From Candidatus Nanopelagicales bacterium (GTDB lineage Bacteria; Actinomycetota; Actinomycetes; S36-B12): a stretch of 64,000 nucleotides of DNA. Shown here one piece after another: positions 1 through 9,167 of this stretch. Numbering within the stretch: position 1 is the first letter of the stretch; each line of letters begins with the position of its first letter. Made by a program: the position numbers and the translations under genes. A model generated the notes under the pieces. It did no database searches. It saw only the letters and a list, made by a program, of their open reading frames with translations, and was not told the origin of the DNA. The DNA is taken from NCBI GenBank assembly GCA_030827125.1, contig JAURFD010000002.1, positions 221,632 to 285,631 on the forward strand. Reading direction: 5' to 3'.

Positions 1-1563
1 ATCTTGCAGGTCGGGCAGGATCGAGTTGGCCATCGACTTGCCTAGTTCGACGCCCCACTGATCGAAGCTATCGATGCCCCAAATCGCCCCCTGCACGAAG
101 ACGCTGTGCTCGTAGAGAGCTACGAGCGCGCCCAGCGCATGCGGATCGAGTCGCGCCGCAAGGATGAAGGTGGACGGACGATTCCCCGGCATCACCTTGT
201 GGGGCACAAGATCGTCCGGAACCCCCTCGGCGCGCACCTCGTCTGCGGTGCGCCCGAACGCCAGAACGGCCGCCTGCGCTAAGGCATTGGCCGCAAGCAT
301 GTCCTGCATGTCGAACACCGGCTCCAGTGCCTGGGCGAAGAGGATGAAGTCGCACGACACCACCTCGGTCCCCTGATGGAGGAGTTGGTAGAACGAGTGC
401 TGGCCATTTGTGCCCGGCTCGCCCCAATAGATCGCGCCGGTGTTGTAGTCCACCCGCGCACCGTCGAGCCGAACGGACTTGCCGTTGCTCTCCATGGTGA
501 GTTGCTGGAGGTAGGCAGGAAAGCGCGCGAGGTATTGCGCGTACGGCAACACCGCATTCGTGGGGATATCGAGGAAGTCGCGATTCCACACCGCGGTCAG
601 TCCCATTCGCAGCGGAATGTTCACGGAGGCGTCCGCATGCCGGAAGTGCTCGTCCATCGCGTGGAACCCCGCCAGCATGTTCGCGAAGTTGTCTGGGCCG
701 ATGGCGACCATGGTGCTCAATCCGATCGCGGAGTCCATGGAGTAGCGACCGCCCACCCAGTCCCAGAAGCCGAACATGTTGGCGGTGTCGATCCCAAATG
801 CCGCGACGCGATCGGCGTTGGTAGACACGGCCACGAAGTGGCGTTCGACGGCGCCCTCTCCCAGCGCCTCCACGATCCACGCGCGCGCAGCCTTGGCATT
901 GGTGAGTGTCTCCTGCGTCCCGAATGTTTTGGACGCCACAATGAAGAGGGTCTCCGCCGGATCGAGTCCGCGAATGGCCTCGCTGATATCGGTCGGGTCG
1001 ACGTTCGAGACGAACTGGAAAGTCATCGAGCGGTCGGAGTAGTACTGCAGGGCGATGTACGCCATAGCGGGCCCCAAATCCGAGCCGCCGATGCCGATGT
1101 TGATGACGTTGCGGATCCGCTTGCCCGTCGCCCCCTGCCACTCGCCGCTGCGTACCCGATCGGCGAAGGACGCCATTCGGCCGAGGACTCCGTGGACCTC
1201 GTCCGCGACATCAACACCATCGACGATCAGCGCCCCGCTGGCTGGCGGGAGTCGCAGTGCCGTGTGCAGAACCGACCGATCCTCGGTGACATTGATGTGC
1301 TGCCCGGCGAACATGGCATCCCGGCGCTCGAGGACGCCCTGCTCCCGGGCGAGATCGAGGAGCGCCTCCATCACGTCGTGAGTGACGCGCTGCTTGCTGA
1401 AGTCCACGCGCAGACCCGCCGCCTCGAGAGTCCACGCCGGTCCGCGATCGGGCTCCGCGGCGAAGATGTCCCGCAGTTCACGGTGCCGCAACTCGCGGGC
1501 CATGTCGTCGAGGCGACCCCACGCCGCGCGGTCCTTGGGATTTGTCGATTCCAGGGCGGTCAT
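1..1563 (-). CDS. pgi: Glucose-6-phosphate isomerase (partial, 3' end cut by window)
   Basis: Interconverts glucose-6-phosphate and fructose-6-phosphate in the cytoplasm. I translated the reverse strand from the ATG at 1563: it opens [20 protein letters not shown] and stays open to base 1, giving 521 codons. Family hallmarks seen are the [16 protein letters not shown] phosphate-binding stretch, [12 protein letters not shown], and the signature [15 protein letters not shown] holding the catalytic His. Bacterial Pgi is usually about 545-550 residues, so roughly 25-30 C-terminal residues lie outside the window. It is divergent from gnd, so two genes that use glucose-6-phosphate-derived sugars share one promoter region. 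The identification is firm; the shared regulation is inferred. Confidence 0.96.
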   Translation of the reverse strand, partial: MTALESTNPKDRAAWGRLDDMARELRHRELRDIFAAEPDRGPAWTLEAAGLRVDFSKQRVTHDVMEALLDLAREQGVLERRDAMFAGQHINVTEDRSVLHTALRLPPASGALIVDGVDVADEVHGVLGRMASFADRVRSGEWQGATGKRIRNVINIGIGGSDLGPAMAYIALQYYSDRSMTFQFVSNVDPTDISEAIRGLDPAETLFIVASKTFGTQETLTNAKAARAWIVEALGEGAVERHFVAVSTNADRVAAFGIDTANMFGFWDWVGGRYSMDSAIGLSTMVAIGPDNFANMLAGFHAMDEHFRHADASVNIPLRMGLTAVWNRDFLDIPTNAVLPYAQYLARFPAYLQQLTMESNGKSVRLDGARVDYNTGAIYWGEPGTNGQHSFYQLLHQGTEVVSCDFILFAQALEPVFDMQDMLAANALAQAAVLAFGRTADEVRAEGVPDDLVPHKVMPGNRPSTFILAARLDPHALGALVALYEHSVFVQGAIWGIDSFDQWGVELGKSMANSILPDLQD

Positions 1564-1696
1564 GGCATCAGCCTTGCACTAGCGTGGCCCTCGCGTACAG
1601 CCGATGACCGAAGAGCGCCCGACGCGTCAGTCCGAGCCCAGAGGGTTCGGTTCGTCGCCGCCGGGACCACAGGATGTGAGAGGGATGGGATCGCAG

Positions 1697-2731
1697 ATGG
1701 CGACAACGAAGCCAATGCAGTTGGGGATGGTCGGCCTCGGCCGAATGGGGGCCAACATCGTCCGGCGCATCATGCGCGATGGGCATTCTGCCGTCGTGTA
1801 CGACCGTGACCCCGCGGTGGTGGCGGAACTCGTCAAGGAGGGTGCCATCGGCGCGGACTCCCCCGCTGATCTCGTCGCCAAGATGGAGACACCGCGCAAC
1901 GTGTGGATCATGGTGCCCGCGGGCGGGATCACCGAGGCGGTCGTCAACGAGTTGGGCGGGCTGCTCGAGGCTGGTGACGCGATCATCGACGGCGGCAACT
2001 CCTACTACCGTGACGACATTCGCCGAGCGGCGGCGCTCAAGCCCAAGGGTGTCCACTACATCGATTGCGGCACCTCTGGTGGGGTGTGGGGACTCGATCG
2101 CGGGTATTCGTTGATGATTGGTGGCGATGACGAGTCCGTGGACCGCCTCGATCCCATTTGGGATTCGGTAGCGCCCGGTGTTGACGGTGCACCGCGCACC
2201 GGGGACCGCACCGGTGAGCTTCTCCCCGGCGAGGCTGGGTGGCTTCATTGTGGCCCCAACGGTGCCGGCCACTTCGTCAAGATGGTTCACAACGGCATTG
2301 AGTACGGAATCATGGCGGCCTACGCGGAAGGGCTGAACATCCTCAAGCACGCCGACACCGGGCTGAAGCAGCGCACCGCTGACGCCGAAACCGCTCCGTT
2401 GGAGCACCCGGAGTTCTACCAGTACTCCTTCGATCTGCCGGCCGTTGCGGAGGTCTGGCGTCGGGGCAGCGTCATCGGCTCCTGGCTCCTCGACCTCACC
2501 GCGCTTGCCCTGGCGAACTCGCCGGATCTCGAAGGCTTCACCGGCCGCGTGTCGGACTCCGGCGAGGGGCGATGGACCTCGATCGCTGCGATCGAGGAGG
2601 GTGTCCCCGCCCCGGTACTCACCGAAGCGCTCTACTCGCGCTTCGACAGTCAGGGCATGGCTGACTTCGCCTACAAGGTCATGTCAGCACAGCGCAAGGA
2701 GTTCGGCGGCCACGACGAGAAGACGTCCTGA
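1697..2731 (+). CDS. gnd: 6-phosphogluconate dehydrogenase (decarboxylating), short YqeC/GndA-like form
   Basis: Oxidatively decarboxylates 6-phosphogluconate to ribulose-5-phosphate. About 344 residues, the short form rather than the 470-residue form. The N-terminal Rossmann motif is GLGRMG; then come GNSYYRDD, the substrate loop DCGTSGGVWG, and GHFVKMVHNGIEYG with the catalytic Lys and His. An ATG at 1697 is preferred because AGAGGG lies 12 bases upstream; the ATG at 1715 (MQLGMVGLGRMG) is equally plausible from homologues, and the frame stays open to 1604. There is an extra segment of about 20 residues (around TGDRTGELLPGEAGWLHCG) before the catalytic motif. The cofactor (NAD or NADP) cannot be told from what I see. 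Confidence 0.9.
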   Translation: MATTKPMQLGMVGLGRMGANIVRRIMRDGHSAVVYDRDPAVVAELVKEGAIGADSPADLVAKMETPRNVWIMVPAGGITEAVVNELGGLLEAGDAIIDGGNSYYRDDIRRAAALKPKGVHYIDCGTSGGVWGLDRGYSLMIGGDDESVDRLDPIWDSVAPGVDGAPRTGDRTGELLPGEAGWLHCGPNGAGHFVKMVHNGIEYGIMAAYAEGLNILKHADTGLKQRTADAETAPLEHPEFYQYSFDLPAVAEVWRRGSVIGSWLLDLTALALANSPDLEGFTGRVSDSGEGRWTSIAAIEEGVPAPVLTEALYSRFDSQGMADFAYKVMSAQRKEFGGHDEKTS

Positions 2732-2735
2732 TCGA

Positions 2736-3977
2736 TCATTCGTCACGGTCAAGCAAACGCACCCCGAGCAACGCATCGGCGGCCTCCGCCACCTGGCAGG
2801 GGCCGTCGTGCTCGGGGCCGCCACGTTCCAACGCTTCGCTCGCCCAGCGGTCGAGGACGGCAAGGGCTCGCGGCGTGTCGAGATCGTCCGCCAGAGCTGC
2901 GCGTAGGTCGGCAATGACCGCTGCCGCCACGGGGCCCTGGGCAAGGCGAGCGGCTCGGGACCAGCGGGCATGTCGTTCGATTGCCTCCGCCAGGCCCGCA
3001 TCCGTCCATGCCCAATCCTCGCGATAGTGGTGTGCCGCCACGGCGAGTCGAATCGCGGAGGGGTGAACCCCGTCCTGCCGCAGGCGATGGACGAAGACCA
3101 GATTGCCCAGGGACTTACTCATCTTGTGGCCGCTGAGCCCCACAAGCCCCGCATGGGTGTAGTGCCGCGCGTAGGGCCATTCACCGGTGAGTACCTCGGC
3201 ATGCGCCGCGCCCATTTCGTGGTGAGGAAACAGCAGATCGCGGCCGCCCCCCTGGACGTCGAAGGACATCCCGAGGTGGTCAAGGGCAATCGCGACGCAC
3301 TCAATGTGCCATCCGGGCCGGCCGTGTCCCAGCGGGGTGTCCCAGGCGGGCTCCTCGCGTCGCGCCGCTCGCCACAGCAACGGGTCCAGCGGATGACGCT
3401 TGCCCGGTCGCAACGGATCGCCACCGCACTCCCCGAACAATTCGCGCATTCGGTCGTCCGTCGCGTGACTCACCTCCCCGAAGAGGGCATCCGCCGACAC
3501 ATCGAAGTAGAGATCGCCTTCGACGTCATACACCGCGCCACGCTTGCGCAACCCTTCGATGCAACGCACCACGGACGGAATGGACTCCACGGCCCCGATG
3601 TAGTCCCGCGGCGGAATGACGCCGAGCGCCTCCATGTCCTCCCGGAAGAGCTGCGTTTCGCGCTGAGCGATGGCGCGCCAGTCCTCTCCGGTCTGGACAG
3701 CACGTTCCAGGAGGGGATCGTCAATGTCGGTGACGTTCTGCACGTAGTGGACATCGTGTCCTCGGTCTTGCCAGTAGCGAGCTACGAGGTCGAAGGTCAG
3801 GTAGGTGGCCGCGTGCCCCATGTGTGTGGCGTCATACGGCGTGATCCCGCAGACGTACATCCGCGCGGTCGCACCGGGATTGGTGGCGCGAACTTCGCGG
3901 CTTGCGGCGTCGTAGAGCCGAAGGTCCGGGCCTCGACCGGGCACGTCGGGGATCGCGGGAGTGCGCCAAGATTCCAC
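2736..3977 (-). CDS. mshC: L-cysteine:1D-myo-inosityl 2-amino-2-deoxy-alpha-D-glucopyranoside ligase (mycothiol biosynthesis)
   Basis: ATP-dependent ligation of cysteine to GlcN-Ins, the penultimate step of mycothiol synthesis. 413 residues, the usual MshC length. It has the class I tRNA-synthetase fold: a HIGH-type motif in [19 protein letters not shown] (about residue 42), [13 protein letters not shown] with the Zn-site Cys, [14 protein letters not shown], and KMSKSLGN (about residue 285). MshC is distinguished from CysS by the divergent HIGH region and the lack of the long C-terminal anticodon domain. The start is a GTG with a TAGGCT box exactly 6 bases upstream, which suggests a leaderless transcript. 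It is followed downstream by gnd on the opposite strand. Its neighbours on the same strand match the mycobacterial Rv2130c-Rv2137c order. Confidence 0.95.
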   Translation of the reverse strand: MESWRTPAIPDVPGRGPDLRLYDAASREVRATNPGATARMYVCGITPYDATHMGHAATYLTFDLVARYWQDRGHDVHYVQNVTDIDDPLLERAVQTGEDWRAIAQRETQLFREDMEALGVIPPRDYIGAVESIPSVVRCIEGLRKRGAVYDVEGDLYFDVSADALFGEVSHATDDRMRELFGECGGDPLRPGKRHPLDPLLWRAARREEPAWDTPLGHGRPGWHIECVAIALDHLGMSFDVQGGGRDLLFPHHEMGAAHAEVLTGEWPYARHYTHAGLVGLSGHKMSKSLGNLVFVHRLRQDGVHPSAIRLAVAAHHYREDWAWTDAGLAEAIERHARWSRAARLAQGPVAAAVIADLRAALADDLDTPRALAVLDRWASEALERGGPEHDGPCQVAEAADALLGVRLLDRDE

Positions 3978-3999
3978 GGGGTGAGCCTAGTGGCCGGTG

Positions 4000-4788
4000 C
4001 TACATAGCCGGCCACGGCAGCGCGGGCCACGCACCCGACGGACTAGGGAAGCAGCCGTCACGGAGAAGGTCGTTGAGCCGTTGAATCATCGCCAACACTT
4101 CGAGCTCGGTGAGGTTAAAGCGAAGGGCCTCCTCCAGGACCGGCAGCCGATCTGCCAGTTGGCGGAGGTCCAGCAACTCGTCCTCGCGCAGCGGCGAACC
4201 CGCCCAGCCCCAGAGCACGGTCCGGAGCTTGTCGTCGACATGGAAGGTGAGCCCGTGGTCAATAGCGGCCACCGCACCCTCGGGAGTCACCAGGACGTGA
4301 CCACCCTTCCGGTCGGCGTTGTTGGCCAGGACATCCAGGAGCGCCATACGACGCAGCGCGGGCGTGTCTGCATGGGCAAGGCAGACGATCTCGCCATCGA
4401 GTCCCTCCCCCTGCGCGACGGCGTACCAGCCTTCCGGGACCTGCTCTTCCGGCTGGACCGTGACCGCCTCGGCATCGGGATCAGTCTCCACCCACAATTG
4501 GCAGCTTCCGGGACCGTACGGTCCCTCCTCGCGCCACACAGTCCTCGGCACTAACCCCCAGCCCAGAATCTCGTCGAGCGTGGACATGGCTACTTCTCGA
4601 TGACCCAACGAACCAACCGGGAAGTCCCACAGCGGTCGCTCACCGCGCCGTGGCTTGTAGACGGCTGACGCCGAATGAGAGCCCAGATCGCAACGTACCT
4701 TGAGCGTCGCATTGCTCGATCCGGCGAGGTGTCCCTCGACGGTCACGTCACCGAAGGTAAGCAGGTCCCGCTCGTGCTCAGGGGTCAA
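4000..4788 (-). CDS. SCO1664-family PI3/4-kinase-like conserved protein
   Basis: Conserved actinobacterial protein found next to mshC. The fold resembles PI3/PI4-type kinases: a Lys-containing N-lobe (ASAVYKPRRGERPLWDFP), a catalytic-loop-like DVLANNADRKGGHVLV and a metal-binding-like AIDHGLTFH. The substrate is unknown. I place the start at a TTG whose TTGA overlaps the stop of the DUF3090 gene; this gives 262 residues and about 15 residues before the conserved TVEGHL, as in homologues. An ATG at 4863 is in frame, but would overlap DUF3090 by about 80 bases. Translational coupling to DUF3090 is inferred from the 4-base overlap. Confidence 0.8.
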   Translation of the reverse strand: MTPEHERDLLTFGDVTVEGHLAGSSNATLKVRCDLGSHSASAVYKPRRGERPLWDFPVGSLGHREVAMSTLDEILGWGLVPRTVWREEGPYGPGSCQLWVETDPDAEAVTVQPEEQVPEGWYAVAQGEGLDGEIVCLAHADTPALRRMALLDVLANNADRKGGHVLVTPEGAVAAIDHGLTFHVDDKLRTVLWGWAGSPLREDELLDLRQLADRLPVLEEALRFNLTELEVLAMIQRLNDLLRDGCFPSPSGAWPALPWPAM

Positions 4789-5318
4789 ACTCGCCGCCGA
4801 TAACCGTTGGCTCGCGGACAAATATGCCCACCCACGTCGAGCGGCTGCAAACAGAAGGGACACGGGGGACGCCCTGCCGCCACCAGGGCCTTCGCACGTC
4901 GGGCAAACGCCGCTGCTCCACCCGGGGAGACCAGCACGCGGAACGTGTCGGGTGCGTCCTCGTCCGCGTCTTCCCCCACCTCCGCCGGCTCCTCACCCAG
5001 CGCATGGGCTTCGACGACGACAGCTTCCTGGGTGGGATCCCACGCCAGTGAGAGGGAACCCACCCGGAACTCCTCCTCCAAAGGCACGGACAGCGGATCG
5101 TTGTCGTCGGGAACCCCCTTGTCGCCCTCCCGGCCAATCTCGACGAGAAGTTCATCGAGGCGCTCCGCGAGCAGCGCCACCTGGGCCTTCTCGAGGGCCA
5201 CACTGGCGATGCGAGAGCCCTCCACGGCTTGGAGGTAGAAGGTCCGCTCACCGGGCATGCCGATCGTGCCGGCGATGAAACGATCCGGCCAGGCAAAATC
5301 GAACACACGGCGAGCCAC
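4785..5318 (-). CDS. DUF3090 family protein
   Basis: 177-residue actinobacterial protein of unknown function. It opens VARRVFDFAWPDRFIAGTIG (GTG start), and the C-terminus carries a zinc-ribbon-like pattern, CPFC followed by HICPR, within the last 30 residues. The middle is acidic (EDADEDAPDT). The GTG start has a TACGGT box exactly 6 bases upstream, suggesting leaderless transcription. It heads the SCO1664-like gene, which overlaps it by 4 bases. The family is always reported in the mshC neighbourhood of actinobacteria, which hints at a shared but undefined role. Confidence 0.88.
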   Translation of the reverse strand: MARRVFDFAWPDRFIAGTIGMPGERTFYLQAVEGSRIASVALEKAQVALLAERLDELLVEIGREGDKGVPDDNDPLSVPLEEEFRVGSLSLAWDPTQEAVVVEAHALGEEPAEVGEDADEDAPDTFRVLVSPGGAAAFARRAKALVAAGRPPCPFCLQPLDVGGHICPRANGYRRRV

Positions 5319-5331
5319 GCCCCCACCGTAC

Positions 5332-6012
5332 CTAGCGTTGCCCGGACCCGCCGCCCACGGCGGCGGCCGAGGAGCGACGTCGCCGTGCGACGGCCAGGTC
5401 GCTGAGATCCGAGGCCATGTCGTTCATGCGCAACACGGTGGTTCCGTCCTTGGTGTAGCGCACGACGGAGATGGAGGCGGGGTCCACAACGATGCGCTGG
5501 AATGTGTCGAGGTGCATTCCAAGGGCGTCGCAGAGGATCGACTTGATCACGTCGCCGTGACTGACGACGACGTAAAGCCCTCGCGGCCCCACACGCGCAT
5601 TCCAGTCGTGTACCGCGGCCACTGCGCGCTGCTGCATGTGCAGCATCGACTCACCCTCGGGGAAAGTCACCGCACTGGGCCGGGCCTGGACCGTCTTCCA
5701 CAGTGGCTCCTTGGCCAGATCCTTCAGCGCTTTGCCCGTCCAGTCACCGTATTCGCACTCACCAGCGCGGTCGTCAACGTCGACCGTGATCGGGCGACGC
5801 TGGGCTGCTGCGATCGCCGCGGCCGTCTCCCGGGTGCGATCCAGCGGGCTGGAGACGATGGCGGACAGCGACAGCGGAGCCAGACGCTGGGCCGCGGCCT
5901 CTGCCTGCTGACGGCCGACGTCATCAAGGTGAACGTCAGGTGTCCAACCCGCAAGCACGCCGGTCGCGTTCGCCGTCGTGCGACCATGACGGACCAGGAC
6001 AACAACGCTCAT
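5332..6012 (-). CDS. Histidine phosphatase family protein, MSMEG_4193-type putative phosphomutase
   Basis: Member of the phosphoglycerate-mutase-like superfamily. The RHG motif is in VVLVRHGRTTANATG (residues 5-19, nucleophile His9), the second catalytic His in VVVSHGDVIKSI, and the acid in GECEYGDWTGK. The ATG at 6012 places the RHG motif near the N-terminus as usual, and a TAGTCT box lies 7 bases upstream. The C-terminus is Arg- and Gly-rich. It is the Rv2135c counterpart in the mshC block; the physiological substrate is not known. A longer in-frame start at 6096 is unlikely. Confidence 0.88.
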   Translation of the reverse strand: MSVVVLVRHGRTTANATGVLAGWTPDVHLDDVGRQQAEAAAQRLAPLSLSAIVSSPLDRTRETAAAIAAAQRRPITVDVDDRAGECEYGDWTGKALKDLAKEPLWKTVQARPSAVTFPEGESMLHMQQRAVAAVHDWNARVGPRGLYVVVSHGDVIKSILCDALGMHLDTFQRIVVDPASISVVRYTKDGTTVLRMNDMASDLSDLAVARRRRSSAAAVGGGSGQR

Positions 6013-6111
6013 AAACGGAAGACTAGCCTCCGCGTGATCCGCGAGTGTGCACTCGCGCGCGCGAATTAGGCGCCTATCGTGCGCGGGAGAGCACACTCGG
6101 CGTTGGGTGGC

Positions 6112-6933
6112 CTAGGTGGCGGTGATGACTCCCGTCGACAACAGGACCACGATCAGCGCGGCGAGGCCGAGACGGTAGAACACGAACGGCCGGAAGGAGT
6201 TCGTCTGCAGGTAGCGGATGAGCCAAGCGATCACCAGGTAGCCAATGGCGAACGCAATCAAGGTGGCCACAATGGTCTGCCCCCACTGCACGTTCGCATC
6301 GCTGCTGATCTTCGTGGCCTCATACAGTCCGGATGCCAGCACGGCGGGGATGGCCAGCAGGAAGGCATACCGGGTGGCGGCTTCGCGGGTGTAGCCGAGG
6401 GCGAGTCCCATCGAGATCGTGGCCCCCGATCGGGACACGCCCGGGATCAGCGCGGCAGCCTGGGCGATGCCAAAGAGCCCGGCATCGCGCGCGCGCAGGT
6501 CGTCGATGGGCTTGATCCGACTCCCGAGCGCATCAGCGACGCCGAGAATGACACCGAAGATCGCGAGCATGGCTGCCGTGATCCACAGGTTGCGCGCCAC
6601 CGTCTCGATCTGATTCTGAAACACCAGACCGAGTACGGCGATGGGGATAGTGCCCAGGATGACGTACCAGCCCATCCGGGCGTCGAGTTCGCGGCGGCGC
6701 TCACGATGGACAAGGCTTGAGGACCAGACTCTAATGATGCGCGCGATGTCATGGCGGAAGTAGATGAGCACGGCGGTTTCCGTGCCGATCTGACTCACCG
6801 CGGTGAACGCCGCACCGGGGTCACCCCACCCGAACAGACGCGAGATCACCAGCAGGTGGGCGCTGGAGGAAATAGGGAGGAACTCGGTCAGCCCTTGGAC
6901 GACACCGAGAACGACCGCTTCAAACCAACTCAC
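6112..6933 (-). CDS. uppP: Undecaprenyl-diphosphatase
   Basis: Membrane enzyme that dephosphorylates undecaprenyl pyrophosphate to recycle the carrier lipid for cell-wall synthesis. 273 residues with seven to eight hydrophobic segments. Both family signatures are visible: QGLTEFLPISSSAHL at the N-terminus (Glu17 in the catalytic EXXXE-type motif) and PGVSRSGATISMGL. The start is a GTG whose GTGA overlaps the stop of the upstream LLM oxidoreductase gene, so the two are probably translationally coupled. Corresponds to Rv2136c in mycobacteria. Confidence 0.95.
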   Translation of the reverse strand: MSWFEAVVLGVVQGLTEFLPISSSAHLLVISRLFGWGDPGAAFTAVSQIGTETAVLIYFRHDIARIIRVWSSSLVHRERRRELDARMGWYVILGTIPIAVLGLVFQNQIETVARNLWITAAMLAIFGVILGVADALGSRIKPIDDLRARDAGLFGIAQAAALIPGVSRSGATISMGLALGYTREAATRYAFLLAIPAVLASGLYEATKISSDANVQWGQTIVATLIAFAIGYLVIAWLIRYLQTNSFRPFVFYRLGLAALIVVLLSTGVITAT

Positions 6934-7988
6934 CGTTGATCGACCGGGAAGCCCGCCTCCGCCATGAGTTCCGGCATTGCGCGGACGGTTGCGAGGCGCT
7001 CCTCCAGCGATCCGGCATAGATGGCCACGGTGAGGGTGGTTACGCCGGCCGCCGCGTAGTCACGCAGGCGCGCCACGATCTGGTCGGGGGTGCCGATGAG
7101 GGAGGTCCGCTCAATGAACTCCCGGGGGATTGCCGCGGCCGCCCCGACGTAGTCGCGAGACAGGTATAGCTCCTGCACCTGCGCCGCGGCCTCCGCATAG
7201 CCCATGCGCGAAGCCAGGGCGTTGTAGAAGTTCTTGTCGCGCGAACCCATCCCGCCGACGTAGAGGGCGCTGTAGGCGCGTACGGGCTGCGCGCATGCGT
7301 CGAGATCGTCACCCATCACGACGGGCACCGTGGGCACGATGTCGAATCCCTCGAGCGTCTTGCCCGCGCGCTCGCGTCCCGTCCGGATGTGGCCGAGGAG
7401 TTCGTCGGCGTACTCGGGTGAATAGAAGACGGCAAGCCAGCCATCCGCGATTTCGCCCGCCAACTCGAGGTTGCGCGGCCCAACCGCAGCGAGATAGATC
7501 GGCAGGTACTCGCGCACGGGATGCACCGTGAGAGTGAGCGCCTTACCCGGTCCGTCGGGCAACGGCAGGGTGAAGAACTCGCCCTCGTAGGACAGGCGTT
7601 CGCGGCGCAGCGCCTTGCGCACGATGTCGATGTACTCCCGAGTGCGCGTTAGCGGCTTGTCGAAACGCACACCATGCCAGCCCTCGGACACCTGCGGCCC
7701 CGAGACGCCCAGACCCAAACGGAAGCGACCTCCGGACAGCGTGTCCAAGGTTGCTGCCGTCATGGCGGTGTTGGCCGGCGTACGCCCGGGAATTTGGAAA
7801 ACCGCCGAGCCCACGTCGATGTGTTGGGTTTGTGCCGCGATCCAGGTGAGCACCGTGGCGGCATCGGATCCGTACGCCTCGGCTGCCCACACGACGCTGT
7901 ATCCCGACTCGTCCGCAGCGCGCGCGAGTGCGAGGTTGTCAGCATCGTTGCCCATACCCCAATATCCGAGATTCAGTCCTAGCCGCAT
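6930..7988 (-). CDS. LLM class F420-dependent oxidoreductase
   Basis: 352-residue luciferase-like TIM-barrel protein. It starts MRLGLNLGYWGMGNDADN and has the family GGRFRLGLGVSG loop (about residue 87) and the C-terminal IGTPDQIVARLRDYAAAGV motif. Proteins of this subgroup usually bind coenzyme F420; the substrate is unknown. The ATG is preceded by GGAGAG and by a TACCCT -10-like box further up. It is the first gene of the leftward run with uppP, and divergent from the aldo/keto reductase gene, with 62 bases between the starts. Confidence 0.88.
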   Translation of the reverse strand: MRLGLNLGYWGMGNDADNLALARAADESGYSVVWAAEAYGSDAATVLTWIAAQTQHIDVGSAVFQIPGRTPANTAMTAATLDTLSGGRFRLGLGVSGPQVSEGWHGVRFDKPLTRTREYIDIVRKALRRERLSYEGEFFTLPLPDGPGKALTLTVHPVREYLPIYLAAVGPRNLELAGEIADGWLAVFYSPEYADELLGHIRTGRERAGKTLEGFDIVPTVPVVMGDDLDACAQPVRAYSALYVGGMGSRDKNFYNALASRMGYAEAAAQVQELYLSRDYVGAAAAIPREFIERTSLIGTPDQIVARLRDYAAAGVTTLTVAIYAGSLEERLATVRAMPELMAEAGFPVDQR

Positions 7989-8050
7989 GACTCTCCTTCC
8001 GGGCGTGTCCTGCGAGGGTATCTGGCTACCGCGGTCACTAGGTTGAGGGA

Positions 8051-8959
8051 GTGCAGCAACGACGCTTGGGTGGCTCCGGACTCGAGGTCGGCTGGCTCGG
8101 ATTGGCGCCCGAAGCGATGCTGCGTCAGCCCGAGGACTTGATCACGGCCCTGGACGCCCTGGTGGATGCCGGAGGTGACCTGGTCCAGGTCACCCCTCCG
8201 ATACTCACGCGCGAGAGCGAGCCCACCCCGTTGGCGCAGATCCTCCGCGACCCAGGTCGACGGCGCCTGCTCCGGCTCTACCTAAGGTCGTCGGAGGCGA
8301 CTCGCGGCAGTTTGCTGAGTCAGTTGGACACGGCCCTCGACGCGCTCGGGACTGACAGCATTGATGTGTGGACCCTTGATACCTGGTCCACGGGCTGGCA
8401 CGAAATTGCCTCGGCCGCCTCGGTGGCCTTGGCCAGCGGCCGCGTGCACTACGTGGGACTCGGCATGCCTCGCACCTGGCAGGACGTCGCGCTCGCCGGG
8501 GCCATCCAGTGCGGCCCTCCGGGGGCGGCGGTATCGGCGCTCAGTGCCGCCTACTCCCTCCTGGACCGAGCCGCTGACCGAGATCGTCTCCCGGCCGCGC
8601 AGGCTCTGAACGCGGGCTTCATCGCCGGTGCTCCACTCGCCCACGGCGTTCTCACCGGCAAGTACCGGCACGGCACTCCCCCGGATTCGCGGGGTGCGTC
8701 CGAGACGCACGGCTCGACCATCCGCGCGCTCCTCGAGGGGCCGCGGCGTCCGGTGCTCGAAGGACTTCTGGCGGCAGCCGACGGCTTGTCGACTTCTCCG
8801 GCGTCGGTGGCTCTCGCGTGGATTCGTGACGTACCGGGCGTGAGCGCCGCCGTCGTGAGTGCGCGGACGATTCACCAGTGGCGTGGGTTGCTCGGAAGCG
8901 ATGGTGTGGTCCTGCCGCACGAGATACGGTCGGCTTTAGACGACGTGTCCGCCGTGTAG
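8051..8959 (+). CDS. Aldo/keto reductase-like protein, probably catalytically degenerate
   Basis: 302 residues with an aldo/keto-reductase barrel layout: the opening MQQRRLGGSGLEVGWLGLA, the VHYVGLGMPRTWQ loop, and the C-terminal SPASVALAWIRDVPGVSAAVV. The catalytic tetrad appears lost. The Asp-Tyr region (normally DTAxxYG) reads DAGGDLVQVTPP, the catalytic Lys strand reads LLRLYLRSS, and the catalytic His strand reads DVWTLDTW. It may be a binding or regulatory protein rather than a reductase. The GTG start has a TAGGTT box 6 bases upstream. DUF5703 follows 18 bases downstream. Confidence 0.8.
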   Translation: MQQRRLGGSGLEVGWLGLAPEAMLRQPEDLITALDALVDAGGDLVQVTPPILTRESEPTPLAQILRDPGRRRLLRLYLRSSEATRGSLLSQLDTALDALGTDSIDVWTLDTWSTGWHEIASAASVALASGRVHYVGLGMPRTWQDVALAGAIQCGPPGAAVSALSAAYSLLDRAADRDRLPAAQALNAGFIAGAPLAHGVLTGKYRHGTPPDSRGASETHGSTIRALLEGPRRPVLEGLLAAADGLSTSPASVALAWIRDVPGVSAAVVSARTIHQWRGLLGSDGVVLPHEIRSALDDVSAV

Positions 8960-8977
8960 GTGGGGGAAGGGAGACCG

Positions 8978-9166
8978 ATGGCCCCGACCTACGAGTACCG
9001 GCAGTTCTCACTCCCCCGCGGTACGAGCCGTGACACGGCACGCTCAGTGCTGACCGAGTACGCCGAATACGGCCATTGGGAACTCGCCCGCTCGCGTATC
9101 TATCCCGATGGTCGCCGGCAGGTATGGCTCCGCCGCAAGGTCATGCGGGTCGCGCGAACCGCGTAG
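8978..9166 (+). CDS. DUF5703 family small protein
   Basis: 62-residue basic protein (MAPTYEYRQFSLPRGTSRDT at the start). It has a YGHWELARSRIYPDGRRQVW core ending in a Lys/Arg-rich tail, matching the small actinobacterial DUF5703 family. No function is known. The ATG at 8978 is chosen because GGAAGGGAGA lies just upstream; an in-frame GTG at 8960 would add six residues. It follows the aldo/keto-reductase-like gene closely and is convergent with the M20 peptidase gene, one base away. Confidence 0.75.
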   Translation: MAPTYEYRQFSLPRGTSRDTARSVLTEYAEYGHWELARSRIYPDGRRQVWLRRKVMRVARTA

Positions 9167-9167
9167 A

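Noticed and set aside
68..1141. Long open frame on the reverse strand and a 477-codon forward frame (376-1809) over the same DNA
   Set aside because: Arg/His/Gly-rich translations with no family features; the true gene is pgi in another reverse frame.
2970..4007. 345-codon forward frame opposite mshC
   Set aside because: Antisense shadow of a gene with clear family motifs; no ribosome-binding site or recognisable protein.
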